A DNA stretch of 28,349 nucleotides from an uncultured Clostridia bacterium (GCA_947036475.1 CAMQRG010000004.1:1-28349), one strand, 5' to 3'. Positions 1-8,688 are shown, counted from the stretch's first letter. Notes: a model not told the origin generated them from the letters alone. Translations and numbers: made by a program.

Positions 1-68
1 TGAAAAATCTTGATGATTCAGGCATTTCATAAAATGAAATTTTCTTATGGCAACGTCCATTATGCCGC
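1..68 (-). repeat. Dispersed 3'-element, copy 1 (at contig edge)
   Basis: Read on the minus strand, this matches 14789-14859 on the plus strand. The shared core is GTTGCCATAAGAAAATTTCA followed by a TTTT(A/T)TGAAAT segment, and both copies end in GATTTTTCA or ATTTTTCA. Each copy can fold ATTTCA-N5-TGAAAT. It starts 6 bases after the stop codon of the minus-strand gene at 75-1001 and in the same sense as that gene. The contig begins inside it, as expected if the assembly broke at a multicopy repeat. Confidence 0.75.
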
Positions 69-74
69 ACAGCT

Positions 75-1001
75 TTATCTCTTTGAAACCTTCACCCGTT
101 TTCCCAGCGCGGAGAAGCCGGAAACGCGGTAGCCCATTGCAGAAAGCTCGTCAAACGACTCTGCACCGCTGTTTTTGTCCTGTTTCCAGCACTGTCGGAA
201 TACCGGGCAGCTGATATATGCATCGGCTTCTGCTTCGTGTCCTTCTGTCTGTCCTTCCCCTGAGCCGGTGTGAAAATAAAACCCTTCTGCCGCCGTAATG
301 TCCGGCCGGAGCCGCGTCAGCCGCCGCAGGGCAGGGCGGTTGCCAGCCAAATCCAGCCAGAAACAGCCCTGTTTTAAGATATGTTCATAGTTCCGCTGTT
401 CCAGTCCGCAGGAGAGTATTGCGTCCGCTTTTGTAAAAGCCGGATTTTTTGGCGAAGAGAAAACTTCCACCAAAAGCCCGCGTTCTTCATAGAGTTGTTC
501 TGCAATGGCTTCTGCCGCGCGCTTTTGCTCCGTATAAATGCTTAGGCGGTTGACCTCGTTGCCCATAGAACTGAATGCCTGTTCCCAAAGCAGGGGCTCG
601 CCGCCCGCAATCAGGTAGGAAGCCTGTGCCGGTTCCATGCCCTTCCGCCGCAGAGCCTCTGCCGCGCCTGCAAAGGCAAAAACAGCTGTGATTTTCCGTC
701 CCTCCGCAAAGGGCAGCCCTTCCTGTGGAAAATCTCCCTCTGTGGGCGGTATGAGGATTCCTACGCCGTTCTGCCGCATTTCGTCCAGCAGTGCCGCTGC
801 GTTCTGCCGCCAGTTTTCCTCGGCTATGCCTTCTTTGCCGGTATGCAGTATTCCTTCCCAGATACCGTCCTGTTCTTTCAGGCGGTATGGGCGTTTGGAA
901 CGTGTGTAGTATTTTCGCCATGCTGCGGGCAGGAACCTTGTCCAGCCAGGCAGCAGAGGTGCTTCTCCTTCTGCTAAAAACCGTATCCTTCCTTTTTTCA
1001 T
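75..1001 (-). CDS. Hypothetical protein, family not recognised (308 aa)
   Basis: I do not recognise this family. The frame is open for 308 codons, starts with ATG preceded by AAGGGGG on the minus strand, and is the only long frame here with a plausible ribosome site. The protein is soluble-looking, with no signal peptide or obvious membrane segment. It is rich in Ala, Glu and Arg and has a basic tail (KRVKVSKR). Residues 125-160 alternate hydrophobic strands and helices around IAGGEPLLWEQ and could be part of an alpha/beta nucleotide-binding fold, but no P-loop or clear GxGxxG is visible. It is monocistronic and divergent from the PFOR gene. A 3'-element follows its stop directly. Opposite-strand frames over it look like shadows. 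Confidence 0.7.
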   Translation of the reverse strand: MKKGRIRFLAEGEAPLLPGWTRFLPAAWRKYYTRSKRPYRLKEQDGIWEGILHTGKEGIAEENWRQNAAALLDEMRQNGVGILIPPTEGDFPQEGLPFAEGRKITAVFAFAGAAEALRRKGMEPAQASYLIAGGEPLLWEQAFSSMGNEVNRLSIYTEQKRAAEAIAEQLYEERGLLVEVFSSPKNPAFTKADAILSCGLEQRNYEHILKQGCFWLDLAGNRPALRRLTRLRPDITAAEGFYFHTGSGEGQTEGHEAEADAYISCPVFRQCWKQDKNSGAESFDELSAMGYRVSGFSALGKRVKVSKR

Positions 1002-1309
1002 ATGCCGTTCCCCCTTGCGTTAGTATTTTCCCTGTTTCATGCAAATTGTATTGTATATGAAAAAACACAAAATGCAGTATCTTTCTTTTTTATGCCATAT
1101 CGCTTTATTTTTTGTTTACAGTTGCTAAATTCTGACAGATTGCACAAAAAACTGTGCGTATTTTCATATCTGTTTTTTATGCATTATCCGGTTTCCGTAT
1201 TTTTTATCTGTTGTGGATAGAAAATTTTGTATCAACAGAATTTTTTTATTATTTTCGCACAAGTATCTAATTTTGTACACAGAATACAACCAAATCCATT
1301 CGTAAACGA
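1002..1309. other. AT-rich divergent intergenic region
   Basis: No convincing gene is present; short frames here lack ribosome sites and are very Phe/Leu-rich. The stretch is strongly AT-rich compared with its neighbours. It holds an imperfect direct repeat of AATTTTGTA(T)CA(A)CAGAAT at 1223-1241 and 1269-1285, upstream of the PFOR promoter. A promoter for the minus-strand gene at 75-1001 must lie here, but I cannot pick one with confidence. Confidence 0.6.
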
Positions 1310-1338
1310 TTGACAATAATTCCGAAATAATTTATCAT
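1310..1338 (+). promoter_or_regulatory. Vegetative promoter of the PFOR gene
   Basis: TTGACA at 1310-1315, a 17-base spacer and TATCAT at 1333-1338 form a near-consensus sigma-A promoter. The predicted transcript start near 1345 leaves a leader of about 110 bases before the start codon at 1458. Confidence 0.85.
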
Positions 1339-1353
1339 GAAATTATGAAAAAG

Positions 1354-1414
1354 GGAACCGGCAGGCATGGCATTTCCTGTGATATTTTATCCCTTCCTGC
1401 CCGTAACTGGTTCC
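1354..1414 (+). promoter_or_regulatory. Hairpin in the PFOR leader
   Basis: GGAACC at 1354-1359 pairs with GGTTCC at 1409-1414, and the inner GGCAGG pairs with CCTGCC, so the leader can fold into a long stem-loop. No U-run follows it, so it is not a simple terminator. It may stabilise the mRNA or take part in regulation. I do not recognise a riboswitch class. Confidence 0.5.
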
Positions 1415-1457
1415 TGTGTCCCCCTATAAAACTAATGTATGAAAGGAGTCCCATTCC

Positions 1458-4400
1458 ATGAACACAAAAATCATGAAAACGATGGACGGCAACGAAGCAG
1501 CTGCGTATATTTCTTACGCATTTACCGAAGTTGCTACCATCTACCCCATCACACCTTCCTCCCCTATGGCGGAGCATGTTGACAGCTGGTCTGCAAATGG
1601 CAAGAAAAACCTGTTTGGACAGACTGTCCGCCTTGTGGAAATGGAGTCCGAAGCAGGCGCGGCAGGCGCGATGCATGGCGCATTGGAGGCTGGTACGCTG
1701 ACGACTACATACACAGCATCTCAGGGTCTTTTGCTGATGATTCCCCCGATGTACCGTATTGCGGGCCAGCTGAAACCCGGCGTATTCCATGTCAGCTCCA
1801 GAACAGTCGGCACACATGCATTCTCTATTTTTGGCGACCATTCCGACGTTATGAGCTGCCGTCAGATTGGCTGTGCAATGCTTTCTTCCGCATCTGTGCA
1901 GGAGGTTATGGATTTGGGCGGCGTTGCGCACCTGTCTGCAATTAAAGGCAGTGTGCCGTTTGTGCATTTCTTTGACGGTTTCCGTACTTCCCATGAGCTT
2001 CAGAAAATCGAAGTTATGGACTATGATGAAATCGGCAAACTGATTGACCAGGACGCACTTAAGAAATTCCGCAAGAGCTCCCTGAATCCGGAGCGTCCCG
2101 TACAGCGTTCTACTGTACAGAACCCTGACGTATTCTTCCAGAACAGGGAAGCATGCACACCGTTCTATACACGTCTGCCGGAAATCGTTGAGAACTACAT
2201 GCTGGAAATCAATAAAATTACAGGACGCAATTACCACCTGTTTAACTACTTTGGCGCACCCGATGCGGAGCATGTTATCATTGCGATGGGCTCCATCACA
2301 GGCGCAGCGCAGGAAGTTGTGGAAAATCTGACAGCAAAGGGCGAAAAGGTTGGTTTCTTACAGGTACACCTATATCGTCCGTTCTCCATGAAGCATTTCA
2401 TGGCGGCTCTGCCGGAGAGTGCGAAAATTATCACTGTTCTGGACAGAACAAAAGAACCCGGTGCATTGGGCGAGCCTTTGTATGAAGACGTATGTTCTGC
2501 ACTGGTAGAGGCCGGACGCAGCCCGCAGGTGCTGGCTGGACGCTATGGCCTTTCTTCCAAGGACGTAACTCCTGCACAGGTTGTTGCGGTATTCGACAAT
2601 ATGAAGGGCGCGAAGAAGCACCACTTCACCGTTGGTATCACCGACGATGTTTCCAATACATCTATTGAAGTCGGCGCAGAGCCGGAAGTAACCGACGCAA
2701 GCACGATTGCGTGCAAATTCTGGGGCCTTGGCTCTGACGGTACCGTTGGCGCAAACAAAAACTCCATTAAAATTATCGGCGACCATACAGACAAGTACGC
2801 GCAGGCGTATTTTGAATACGATACAAAGAAATCCGGCGGTATCACAAAATCTCACCTGCGTTTTGGCGATGTGCCTATTCGTTCCAGCTATCTGGTATTT
2901 AAGGCGGACTTTGTGGCATGCCATAACCAGTCCTATATCTCGAAGTATGATATTGTTTCTGAGATTAAGCCGAACGGTACGTTCCTGCTGAACTGCGGCT
3001 GGAAGGGCGAAGAACTGGAGCGCCATCTGCCCGCAGAAGTAAAACGGACGATTGCGAACAACAACATTCAGTTCTACACCATCGACGCAGTAGAAATCTG
3101 CCGCGAAATTGGTCTTGGCAACCGCACAAACTCTGTGCTTCAGTCTGCGTTCTTCAAGCTGGCGAATATCATTCCCGTTGAGGACGCTGTGGGCTACATG
3201 AAAGCGGCGATTGAAAAATCCTATGGCAAGAAGGGCGAAAAAGTTGTCAACATGAACTATGCGGCGGTTGACGCTGGGCTTTCCGGCCTTGTAAAAATTG
3301 ACGTGCCCGAAAGCTGGAAAGATGCGAAGGATATTGATAAAGAGGACGCAAAACGTATCCTGCCTGAATATGTAGAAAAACTGCTTGTTCCCATGAATGC
3401 GCTGAAGGGCGACAGCCTGCCGGTTTCCGTATTCGCTGGGCGCGAGGACGGCACTGCGCCGCTTGGTACATCTAAATTTGAGAAGCGTGGCGTTGCCATC
3501 GACGTACCTGAATGGGATCCGACAAAGTGTATTCAGTGTAACCAGTGCTCGTATGTCTGCCCGCATGCTTGTATCCGCCCGTTCCTGCTGACGGAGGAGG
3601 AAGCTGCAAATGCGCCCGAAAGCTACATCACAAAGAAAGCTGCCGGCGCGGGCGAAATTTCCAAATATATGTACCGTATGCAGGTTGACCCGCTGGATTG
3701 CCAGGGCTGCGGCGTCTGTGTAACTGCCTGCCCTGCAAAGGAAAAGGCTCTGACGATGAAGCCTTTGGATACGCAGATGGGCGAACAGGACAACTGGGAC
3801 TTCTCCCTTGCGCTTTCCTATAAGGAAAACCCGATGGATAAATACAGCGTGAAGGGCAGCCAGTTTGAACAGCCTCTGCTGGAGTTCTCCGGCGCATGCG
3901 CAGGCTGCGGAGAAACAGCATACGCGAAGCTGATGACACAGCTTTACGGCGACAGAATGTACCTTGCAAACGCAACAGGCTGTACACAGGCTTGGGGCGC
4001 TGCGGCTCCCTGCGTGCCTTACACGACGAATAAAGAGGGTCATGGCCCTGCGTGGAGCAATTCCCTGTTTGAAAATAACGCGCAGTTCTCCCTTGGTATG
4101 GTTCTCGCGGTAGAACAGCAGAGGGAACGCGTAGCAATGAAGCTGAAAGACCTGCTCGTGCTGGCAAATGACGCGGCGTTTGCGGAAGCTGGCAAAGTAT
4201 GGCTGGATAACTACAATGACGGACATCGCAGCAAAGAGGACACAAAGGCTCTGCTGACGGCTCTGGAAGGGCTTTCTGTAAGCGGTGAAGCGGCTGAGCT
4301 GAAAGAGTTCATTCTGGAAAACAAAGAACACCTGACAAAGAAATCCATGTGGATGTACGGCGGCGATGGCTGGGCGTATGACATCGGCTACGGCGGTCTT

Positions 4401-4988
4401 GACCATGTGCTTGCGTCTGGCGTAGATGTAAACGTGCTTATTGTGGATACGGAAGTTTACTCCAACACAGGCGGCCAGTCCTCCAAGGCGACGCCTATCG
4501 GTGCGGTTGCACAGTTCGCAGCAGGCGGCAAACCGACTGTGAAGAAAGACCTGGGTATGCTGGCAATGAGTTATGGTTATATCTATGTAGCTCAGGTTGC
4601 ACTGGGTGCGAACCCTGCACAGCTGATTAAGGCGTTGAAAGAGGCAGAGGCATACAATGGCCCGTCCCTCATCATTGCTTACGCGCCTTGTATCAACCAT
4701 GGCATTTCCAAGGGTATGGCAAACGCACAGCTGGAAGCAAAGCTGGCTGTTGACGCGGGTTACTGGCATTTGTACCGCTACAACCCTGACTTGAAAAAGG
4801 AAGGCAAGAATCCGTTCATTCTGGATTCCAAAGAGCCTACGATGGATTATAATGAGTTCATTATGGGCGAAGTTCGTTATTCCTCTTTGGTACGCACATT
4901 CCCCGAAACGGCGGAGGTACTGCTCAAAGAAGCGGCGGACTACGCAAAGGAGAAATACGAATCTTACCGCAGCATGGCGGAGAGATAA
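1458..4988 (+). CDS. nifJ: Pyruvate:ferredoxin (flavodoxin) oxidoreductase
   Basis: Cytoplasmic enzyme that oxidises pyruvate with CoA to acetyl-CoA and CO2, passing electrons to ferredoxin or flavodoxin; a central fermentation step in Clostridia. The 1176 residues match the usual length of the single-chain, domain-fused form. The N-terminal pyruvate-binding domain has the typical YPITPSSPMAEH. Two ferredoxin-type 4Fe-4S motifs follow: CIQCNQCSYVCP from residue 691 and CQGCGVCVTACP from residue 748. Next come the proximal-cluster motif CAGCGETAY and, from about residue 969, the thiamine-diphosphate site GDGWAYDIGYGG with the downstream YSNTGGQ. AGGAG precedes the ATG. It has its own strong promoter and a terminator downstream, so it is probably monocistronic. 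Codon use is strongly biased, as for a highly expressed gene, which explains a very long open frame on its antisense strand. Confidence 0.98.
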   Translation: MNTKIMKTMDGNEAAAYISYAFTEVATIYPITPSSPMAEHVDSWSANGKKNLFGQTVRLVEMESEAGAAGAMHGALEAGTLTTTYTASQGLLLMIPPMYRIAGQLKPGVFHVSSRTVGTHAFSIFGDHSDVMSCRQIGCAMLSSASVQEVMDLGGVAHLSAIKGSVPFVHFFDGFRTSHELQKIEVMDYDEIGKLIDQDALKKFRKSSLNPERPVQRSTVQNPDVFFQNREACTPFYTRLPEIVENYMLEINKITGRNYHLFNYFGAPDAEHVIIAMGSITGAAQEVVENLTAKGEKVGFLQVHLYRPFSMKHFMAALPESAKIITVLDRTKEPGALGEPLYEDVCSALVEAGRSPQVLAGRYGLSSKDVTPAQVVAVFDNMKGAKKHHFTVGITDDVSNTSIEVGAEPEVTDASTIACKFWGLGSDGTVGANKNSIKIIGDHTDKYAQAYFEYDTKKSGGITKSHLRFGDVPIRSSYLVFKADFVACHNQSYISKYDIVSEIKPNGTFLLNCGWKGEELERHLPAEVKRTIANNNIQFYTIDAVEICREIGLGNRTNSVLQSAFFKLANIIPVEDAVGYMKAAIEKSYGKKGEKVVNMNYAAVDAGLSGLVKIDVPESWKDAKDIDKEDAKRILPEYVEKLLVPMNALKGDSLPVSVFAGREDGTAPLGTSKFEKRGVAIDVPEWDPTKCIQCNQCSYVCPHACIRPFLLTEEEAANAPESYITKKAAGAGEISKYMYRMQVDPLDCQGCGVCVTACPAKEKALTMKPLDTQMGEQDNWDFSLALSYKENPMDKYSVKGSQFEQPLLEFSGACAGCGETAYAKLMTQLYGDRMYLANATGCTQAWGAAAPCVPYTTNKEGHGPAWSNSLFENNAQFSLGMVLAVEQQRERVAMKLKDLLVLANDAAFAEAGKVWLDNYNDGHRSKEDTKALLTALEGLSVSGEAAELKEFILENKEHLTKKSMWMYGGDGWAYDIGYGGLDHVLASGVDVNVLIVDTEVYSNTGGQSSKATPIGAVAQFAAGGKPTVKKDLGMLAMSYGYIYVAQVALGANPAQLIKALKEAEAYNGPSLIIAYAPCINHGISKGMANAQLEAKLAVDAGYWHLYRYNPDLKKEGKNPFILDSKEPTMDYNEFIMGEVRYSSLVRTFPETAEVLLKEAADYAKEKYESYRSMAER

Positions 4989-4989
4989 A

Positions 4990-5085
4990 GAGAAAGACCT
5001 TAAAACCGAGGGGCTCTGCCCCACACCCCGCGAGAGGACACTGTCTTCGCTCTGCTCCGGTCGGCGCAAAACTTTGTTTTGCGGA
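4990..5085 (+). repeat. GC-rich hairpin repeat after PFOR
   Basis: The element contains GGGGCTCTGCCCC followed by ACACCCC, then further short palindromes, including CGCAAAACTTTGTTTTGCG at 5065-5083. The opening GACCTT...GGGGC...GCCCC...ACCCC layout resembles the elements at 22983-23046, 23141-23230 and 23514-23603, so it is probably a divergent member of one hairpin repeat family. It lies immediately downstream of a stop codon. Confidence 0.5.
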
Positions 5086-5098
5086 GGAAAAAAAACCT

Positions 5099-5130
5099 GG
5101 CGGCTCCGGAATTTCCGGGGCTGCTTTTTA
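5099..5130 (+). terminator. Intrinsic terminator downstream of PFOR
   Basis: GCGGCTCCGG pairs over ten positions (two G-U) with CCGGGGCTGC around an AATTT loop, followed by TTTTTA. Confidence 0.8.
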
Positions 5131-5159
5131 TTGCCTTGTTTTTGTGAAAGAGTTATAAT
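5131..5159 (+). promoter_or_regulatory. Promoter of the metallo-hydrolase gene
   Basis: TTGCCT at 5131-5136, a 17-base spacer and a perfect TATAAT at 5154-5159, just ahead of the AAGGAGGG ribosome site. Confidence 0.8.
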
Positions 5160-5181
5160 AAGAAAAAGGAGGGTTCGGGCT

Positions 5182-5874
5182 ATGAAAGTGACGTATCTGC
5201 ATCACAGCGGCTTTGCTGTGGAAACGGAAACAAAGGTATTACTGTTCGATTATTATACACAGGGCGGGCGTTTTTGTTATTTTAATCCGGCGGCATATGC
5301 CGGAAAAGATATTTTTGTATTTGTTTCCCATTTCCATGAGGACCATTTTGACCGCCGTATATTGGACTGGGCTGGGCAGAGCGGTGTACGTTATATATTC
5401 TCCAAGGACGTACGCCCGGGAGCGGATTTTATGGGCGAAAAGCTGGTGGTAAAGCCGCATGCGGCCTACGAATTCGGAGGGATACACATTGAAACACTGC
5501 GTTCGAATGACGAGGGCGTTGCGTTTTTTGTGGAGGCAGATGGCAGGAATATATACCACGCGGGCGACCTGAACTGGTGGCACTGGAACGGTGAGAGCGA
5601 TGCCTTTAACCGGGATATTGCCAGAAGCTACACAGAGGAAGTCGACAAGCTGAAAGGGCGCAGGATAGATGTAGCGTTTATTCCGGTGGACCTGCGGCTG
5701 CAAGATAAATATTACTGGGCGGCGGATTATTTTATGGAAGAAATCGGCGCGGAAACCATGTTTCCCATGCATTTCTGGGGGAAGTTCGGTGTATGCAGAA
5801 TGTTGGAAGAAAAGGGCTATGGCACCAAAGTTATGGATATCCGCGGAAAGAATCAGGAATTTCTGCTGCCGTAG
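5182..5874 (+). CDS. MBL-fold metallo-hydrolase, UlaG/YfhI-like
   Basis: A 230-residue soluble hydrolase of the metallo-beta-lactamase fold. It shows the metal-binding HxHxDH motif (H50, H52, D54, H55), a further metal-ligand region YHAGDLNWW (H126, D129) and a C-terminal histidine in MHFWGKF (H197). The compact size and the opening MKVTYLHHSGF are typical of the small UlaG-like group of putative Zn-dependent hydrolases; the substrate cannot be read from sequence. AAGGAGGG precedes the ATG at 5182. An in-frame upstream extension would run back into the PFOR gene across its terminator and is not the real start. It has its own promoter and stands alone between PFOR and the MATE gene. Confidence 0.93.
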   Translation: MKVTYLHHSGFAVETETKVLLFDYYTQGGRFCYFNPAAYAGKDIFVFVSHFHEDHFDRRILDWAGQSGVRYIFSKDVRPGADFMGEKLVVKPHAAYEFGGIHIETLRSNDEGVAFFVEADGRNIYHAGDLNWWHWNGESDAFNRDIARSYTEEVDKLKGRRIDVAFIPVDLRLQDKYYWAADYFMEEIGAETMFPMHFWGKFGVCRMLEEKGYGTKVMDIRGKNQEFLLP

Positions 5875-5960
5875 AACGCTGACTTTTGATGGAAAACAAG
5901 CGGAAAACCCGTCTGCTTTTGGGCAATATCACAAAAACACTTTTCCCCATGGATTCTGCA

Positions 5961-5989
5961 TTGCATATGCAAAATGAGAGGGCTATAAT
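5961..5989 (+). promoter_or_regulatory. Promoter of the MATE gene
   Basis: TTGCAT at 5961-5966, a 17-base spacer and TATAAT at 5984-5989. The -35 lies inside the perfect palindrome TTGCATATGCAA, which could be an operator. The leader from the transcript start to the start codon at 6060 is about 65 bases. Confidence 0.8.
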
Positions 5990-6059
5990 GGAGTCCATAG
6001 AAAGGCGGCCCTGATTTTGAAACGGGACGCTTTCATCATTTGAAAAGGGGGAGCGGAAG

Positions 6060-7415
6060 ATGGAAACAATGGAGGAGAAGAAGGCACATCTGTTTTCAAA
6101 CCGCGATTTGAGACGGTTGATTGCGCCGATGATTATTGAACAGCTGCTGGCGATACTGGTCGGTATGTCGGATTCCATCATGGTTGCAAGCGTGGGGGAA
6201 CACGCTGTTTCGGGTGTATCATTGGTGGATAATATTTTCATACTGCTGATTTACCTGTTTGCCGCACTGGCAACGGGCGGTGCGGTAGTCGCGGGGCAGT
6301 ATCTCGGGCAGAACAACAGGGAGAAGGCTCGAAAATCTGTCAATCAGCTCGTACTGTTTACAGCGTTGTTTTCCGTTTTCATTACGGTGCTGATTTATCT
6401 GGCGCGCAACCTGATTCTGCATTATGTTTTTGGACATATTGAGGCTGATGTCATGGAGGCGGCGAAAATTTATCTTGTGATTGTTTCTGCGTCCATACCG
6501 TTTATCGCGCTTTATAACGCAGGTGCGGCGGTGTTCCGCTCTATGGGCAACTCCAAGGTGCCGATGTATCTGTCTTTCCTGATGAATACCATCAATATCT
6601 GCGGCAATGCCCTGCTGATTTTCGGTTTCCATATGGGCGTTGCGGGCGCGGCGGTTTCAACGCTCGTTTCGCGTATTATTGCAGGCGTGGGAATATTGAT
6701 ACTGCTGCGCGCACCGGGGCTCGTTCTGGGGCTGGAAAAACCATTTTCGTTCCGGCTGGACGGCTCCATGCTGAAAAAAATCGCTTATATCGGTGTGCCG
6801 AACGGACTGGAAAACGGCATGTTCCAGCTGGGGAAAATACTGGTGCTGAGTATGATTGCGAGTTTCGGAACCGCGTCTATTGCAGCAAATGCGGTTGGCA
6901 ATATCCTTTCGACGTTCCAGGTGCTGCCGGGAATGTCTGTCAGTATGGCGATTATTACGGTCTGCTCCCGCTGTGTCGGTGCAGGGGATTTTGATATGGC
7001 AAGGTATTATACGCGCAAAATACTGAAGCTGATACATGTTATGATTATTTTATTTAATGTTGTGATTCTGGCGGCAATGCCGCTTGTGCTGTATCTCTAT
7101 AACCTTTCGGATGAGGCTGTTATGCTTACGAAACAGATTGTCTGGTGGCACGCTGTGTGTGCCGTTTTAATATGGCCGGAAGCATTTTCTCTGGCGAATA
7201 CACTTCGCGCCGCAAGCGATGTGAAATACTGCATGGTCTGGTCGGTTGTATCCATGTGGGTGTTCCGTATCGGATTCAGCTGGCTTCTGGGCGTGAAAAT
7301 GCAGATGGGTGTATTCGGTGTGTGGGTTGCGATGACGATAGACTGGCTTGTACGGGCGATATTGTTCATAATACGCTATCGCGGAACGAAATGGCAGCAT
7401 GCAATGGTGAAGTAG
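6060..7415 (+). CDS. MATE family multidrug/metabolite exporter
   Basis: Inner-membrane cation-coupled antiporter of the MATE family. The 451 residues are standard, with about twelve hydrophobic segments arranged as two six-helix halves. The N-terminal half has the family-typical stretch PMIIEQLLAILVGMSDSIMV, followed by GEHAVSGVSLVDN; the second half repeats this pattern around GTASIAANAVGN. GGGGGAG precedes the ATG at 6060. Substrate (drug, toxin or metabolite) cannot be inferred. It has its own promoter and no regulator gene next to it. No clear hairpin terminator is visible between it and the tRNA-Ser promoter. Confidence 0.95.
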   Translation: METMEEKKAHLFSNRDLRRLIAPMIIEQLLAILVGMSDSIMVASVGEHAVSGVSLVDNIFILLIYLFAALATGGAVVAGQYLGQNNREKARKSVNQLVLFTALFSVFITVLIYLARNLILHYVFGHIEADVMEAAKIYLVIVSASIPFIALYNAGAAVFRSMGNSKVPMYLSFLMNTINICGNALLIFGFHMGVAGAAVSTLVSRIIAGVGILILLRAPGLVLGLEKPFSFRLDGSMLKKIAYIGVPNGLENGMFQLGKILVLSMIASFGTASIAANAVGNILSTFQVLPGMSVSMAIITVCSRCVGAGDFDMARYYTRKILKLIHVMIILFNVVILAAMPLVLYLYNLSDEAVMLTKQIVWWHAVCAVLIWPEAFSLANTLRAASDVKYCMVWSVVSMWVFRIGFSWLLGVKMQMGVFGVWVAMTIDWLVRAILFIIRYRGTKWQHAMVK

Positions 7416-7472
7416 AGCCGGGGCGGGTGTTTCATTTTTTTGCAGCAGAAGCATATTTTTTCAAAAAAAGGT

Positions 7473-7501
7473 TTGACAAGCCATAAAAATGATGCTATAC
7501 T
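7473..7501 (+). promoter_or_regulatory. Promoter of tRNA-Ser
   Basis: TTGACA at 7473-7478, a 17-base spacer and TATACT at 7496-7501, about 20 bases before the mature tRNA. Confidence 0.9.
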
Positions 7502-7522
7502 GTTTCTTGCAGTAGGCATTTT

Positions 7523-7610
7523 GGAGAAGTACTCAAGAGGCTGAAGAGGCGCCCCTGCTAAGGGTGTAGGTCATTCGCGTGGCGCGAGGGTTCAAATCCC
7601 TCCTTCTCCG
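7523..7610 (+). tRNA. tRNA-Ser (anticodon GCT)
   Basis: Acceptor GGAGAAG pairs with CTTCTCC, with discriminator G. The anticodon stem CGCCC/GGGTG encloses the loop CTGCTAA with anticodon GCT. A long variable arm and the T-loop GGTTCAAATCC mark a class II serine tRNA. The 3' CCA is not encoded. Confidence 0.96.
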
Positions 7611-7618
7611 TAAAAAGC

Positions 7619-7662
7619 AAATTGGAAATTCCTTGTGAGAAACAGGAATTTCCAATTTTTTT
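7619..7662 (+). terminator. Terminator after tRNA-Ser, probably bidirectional
   Basis: AATTGGAAATTCC and GGAATTTCCAATT form a 13-bp perfect stem followed by eight T. The convergent LysR gene ends at 7698 and may use the same hairpin, since the other strand also has T-rich sequence after the stem. Confidence 0.9.
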
Positions 7663-7697
7663 TATGTTTCAGATAATTTCTACATTTTTCTGCTCTA

Positions 7698-8606
7698 TTA
7701 TTTTGTGTTGTTTTCGCGCTCGTCTGAGTCAGTGCACATACTCAGTTTTATCAGCTCCCTGATAGCAGGAGAAACCCACTTATCCTTTCGGTAAATCAGT
7801 TGAATCAGCATCTGCATAGAATAATCCTCCATTTGGAATACAGAAAGGGTTCCCTTTTGCAGTTCTGCATGGGCAGCGGCTTCGGGCAGAAAGGTTATAC
7901 CGAAATTGTGCTTTGTGAAATCAAGAATATTGCTGATACTCCCGATTTCCAGATTAGATTTGATTTCCAGATTCCGTTCTGCGCAGTCATGCTCAAATAC
8001 CTGCCGGTAATTACAGCCCGGCTCTGTCAGAAGAAGATTTTCTTCCAGAATATCCCGAAGGCGGATATTTGCCCGCCCTGCAAATGAATGCGCGGGACAG
8101 CAGAGAAACACGATATTTGTCGGCTGTTCCCATGCGGTGCTCCATTCAGGCCCGGCGATTTTTTCATCCAGTGTCAGAATCAAATCTACCTGATTTTTCC
8201 GCAGCATTTCCATAATTTCCAATGTGGTTGCATTGCGTACGGAGATTTGCACAGACGGCCATAACTTCAGATATTGTTTCAAAATAGGCGGCAGTATATA
8301 GTTGCAGGTGGATTCAATTGCCCCAATGCGCAGAACACCGCTTGGTTTTTGGGCATTGGAAACAACTGCCTTTGTTTCAGAAGCAAGGGAAGTGAGCCGG
8401 TTGGCATAGGGCAGAAGTTCCAGCCCTTTTGTGGAAAGGGAAAATCGTTTCCCCGTCCGTTCAAACAGTTCCACACCCAGTTCCGCTTCCAGCTGCTGAA
8501 TCTGCTGTGTAACGGAGGACTGCGTATATCCCAGATGTTCTGCCGCCTTAGAGAAGCTCATAAATTCGCAGACATGTATAAATGTCGTCAGATGGCGCAG
8601 TTCCAT
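7698..8606 (-). CDS. LysR family transcriptional regulator
   Basis: A 302-residue DNA-binding regulator. The N-terminal winged helix-turn-helix is canonical (MELRHLTTFIHVCEFMSFSK, then AAEHLGYTQSSVTQQIQQLE), followed by a linker helix and a periplasmic-binding-protein-like effector domain from about residue 90. AGGGGG lies eight bases before the ATG. It is divergent from, and 146 bases away from, the asparaginase-to-fumarase operon. By the usual LysR arrangement it should regulate that operon and itself. The inducer is unknown; asparagine, aspartate or a nitrile would fit the context (inference). Confidence 0.94.
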   Translation of the reverse strand: MELRHLTTFIHVCEFMSFSKAAEHLGYTQSSVTQQIQQLEAELGVELFERTGKRFSLSTKGLELLPYANRLTSLASETKAVVSNAQKPSGVLRIGAIESTCNYILPPILKQYLKLWPSVQISVRNATTLEIMEMLRKNQVDLILTLDEKIAGPEWSTAWEQPTNIVFLCCPAHSFAGRANIRLRDILEENLLLTEPGCNYRQVFEHDCAERNLEIKSNLEIGSISNILDFTKHNFGITFLPEAAAHAELQKGTLSVFQMEDYSMQMLIQLIYRKDKWVSPAIRELIKLSMCTDSDERENNTK

Positions 8607-8644
8607 AAATCCGACCCCCTAAATCATAAAAAATAATAAACATA

Positions 8645-8671
8645 ATAAAAATCATTAATTTTACTTATATT
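8645..8671. promoter_or_regulatory. Possible LysR operator
   Basis: A very AT-rich imperfect palindrome (TAAAA...TTTTA around TCATTAA) lies between the two divergent starts and overlaps the -35 of the catabolic operon. LysR sites are usually T-N11-A in interrupted dyads, so this is a plausible but unproven site. Confidence 0.3.
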
Positions 8672-8688
8672 GTAATCTATGCTATGAT
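8660..8688 (+). promoter_or_regulatory. Promoter of the asparagine/aspartate operon
   Basis: TTTACT at 8660-8665, a 17-base spacer and TATGAT at 8683-8688. The weak -35 is in keeping with an activator-dependent promoter. Confidence 0.6.

Noticed and set aside
2370..5069. An 899-codon open frame antisense to the PFOR gene
   Set aside because: It mirrors the strongly biased codons of PFOR, has no ribosome site, runs across the PFOR terminator region and has a composition rich in Cys, His, Arg and Phe with no recognisable domain.
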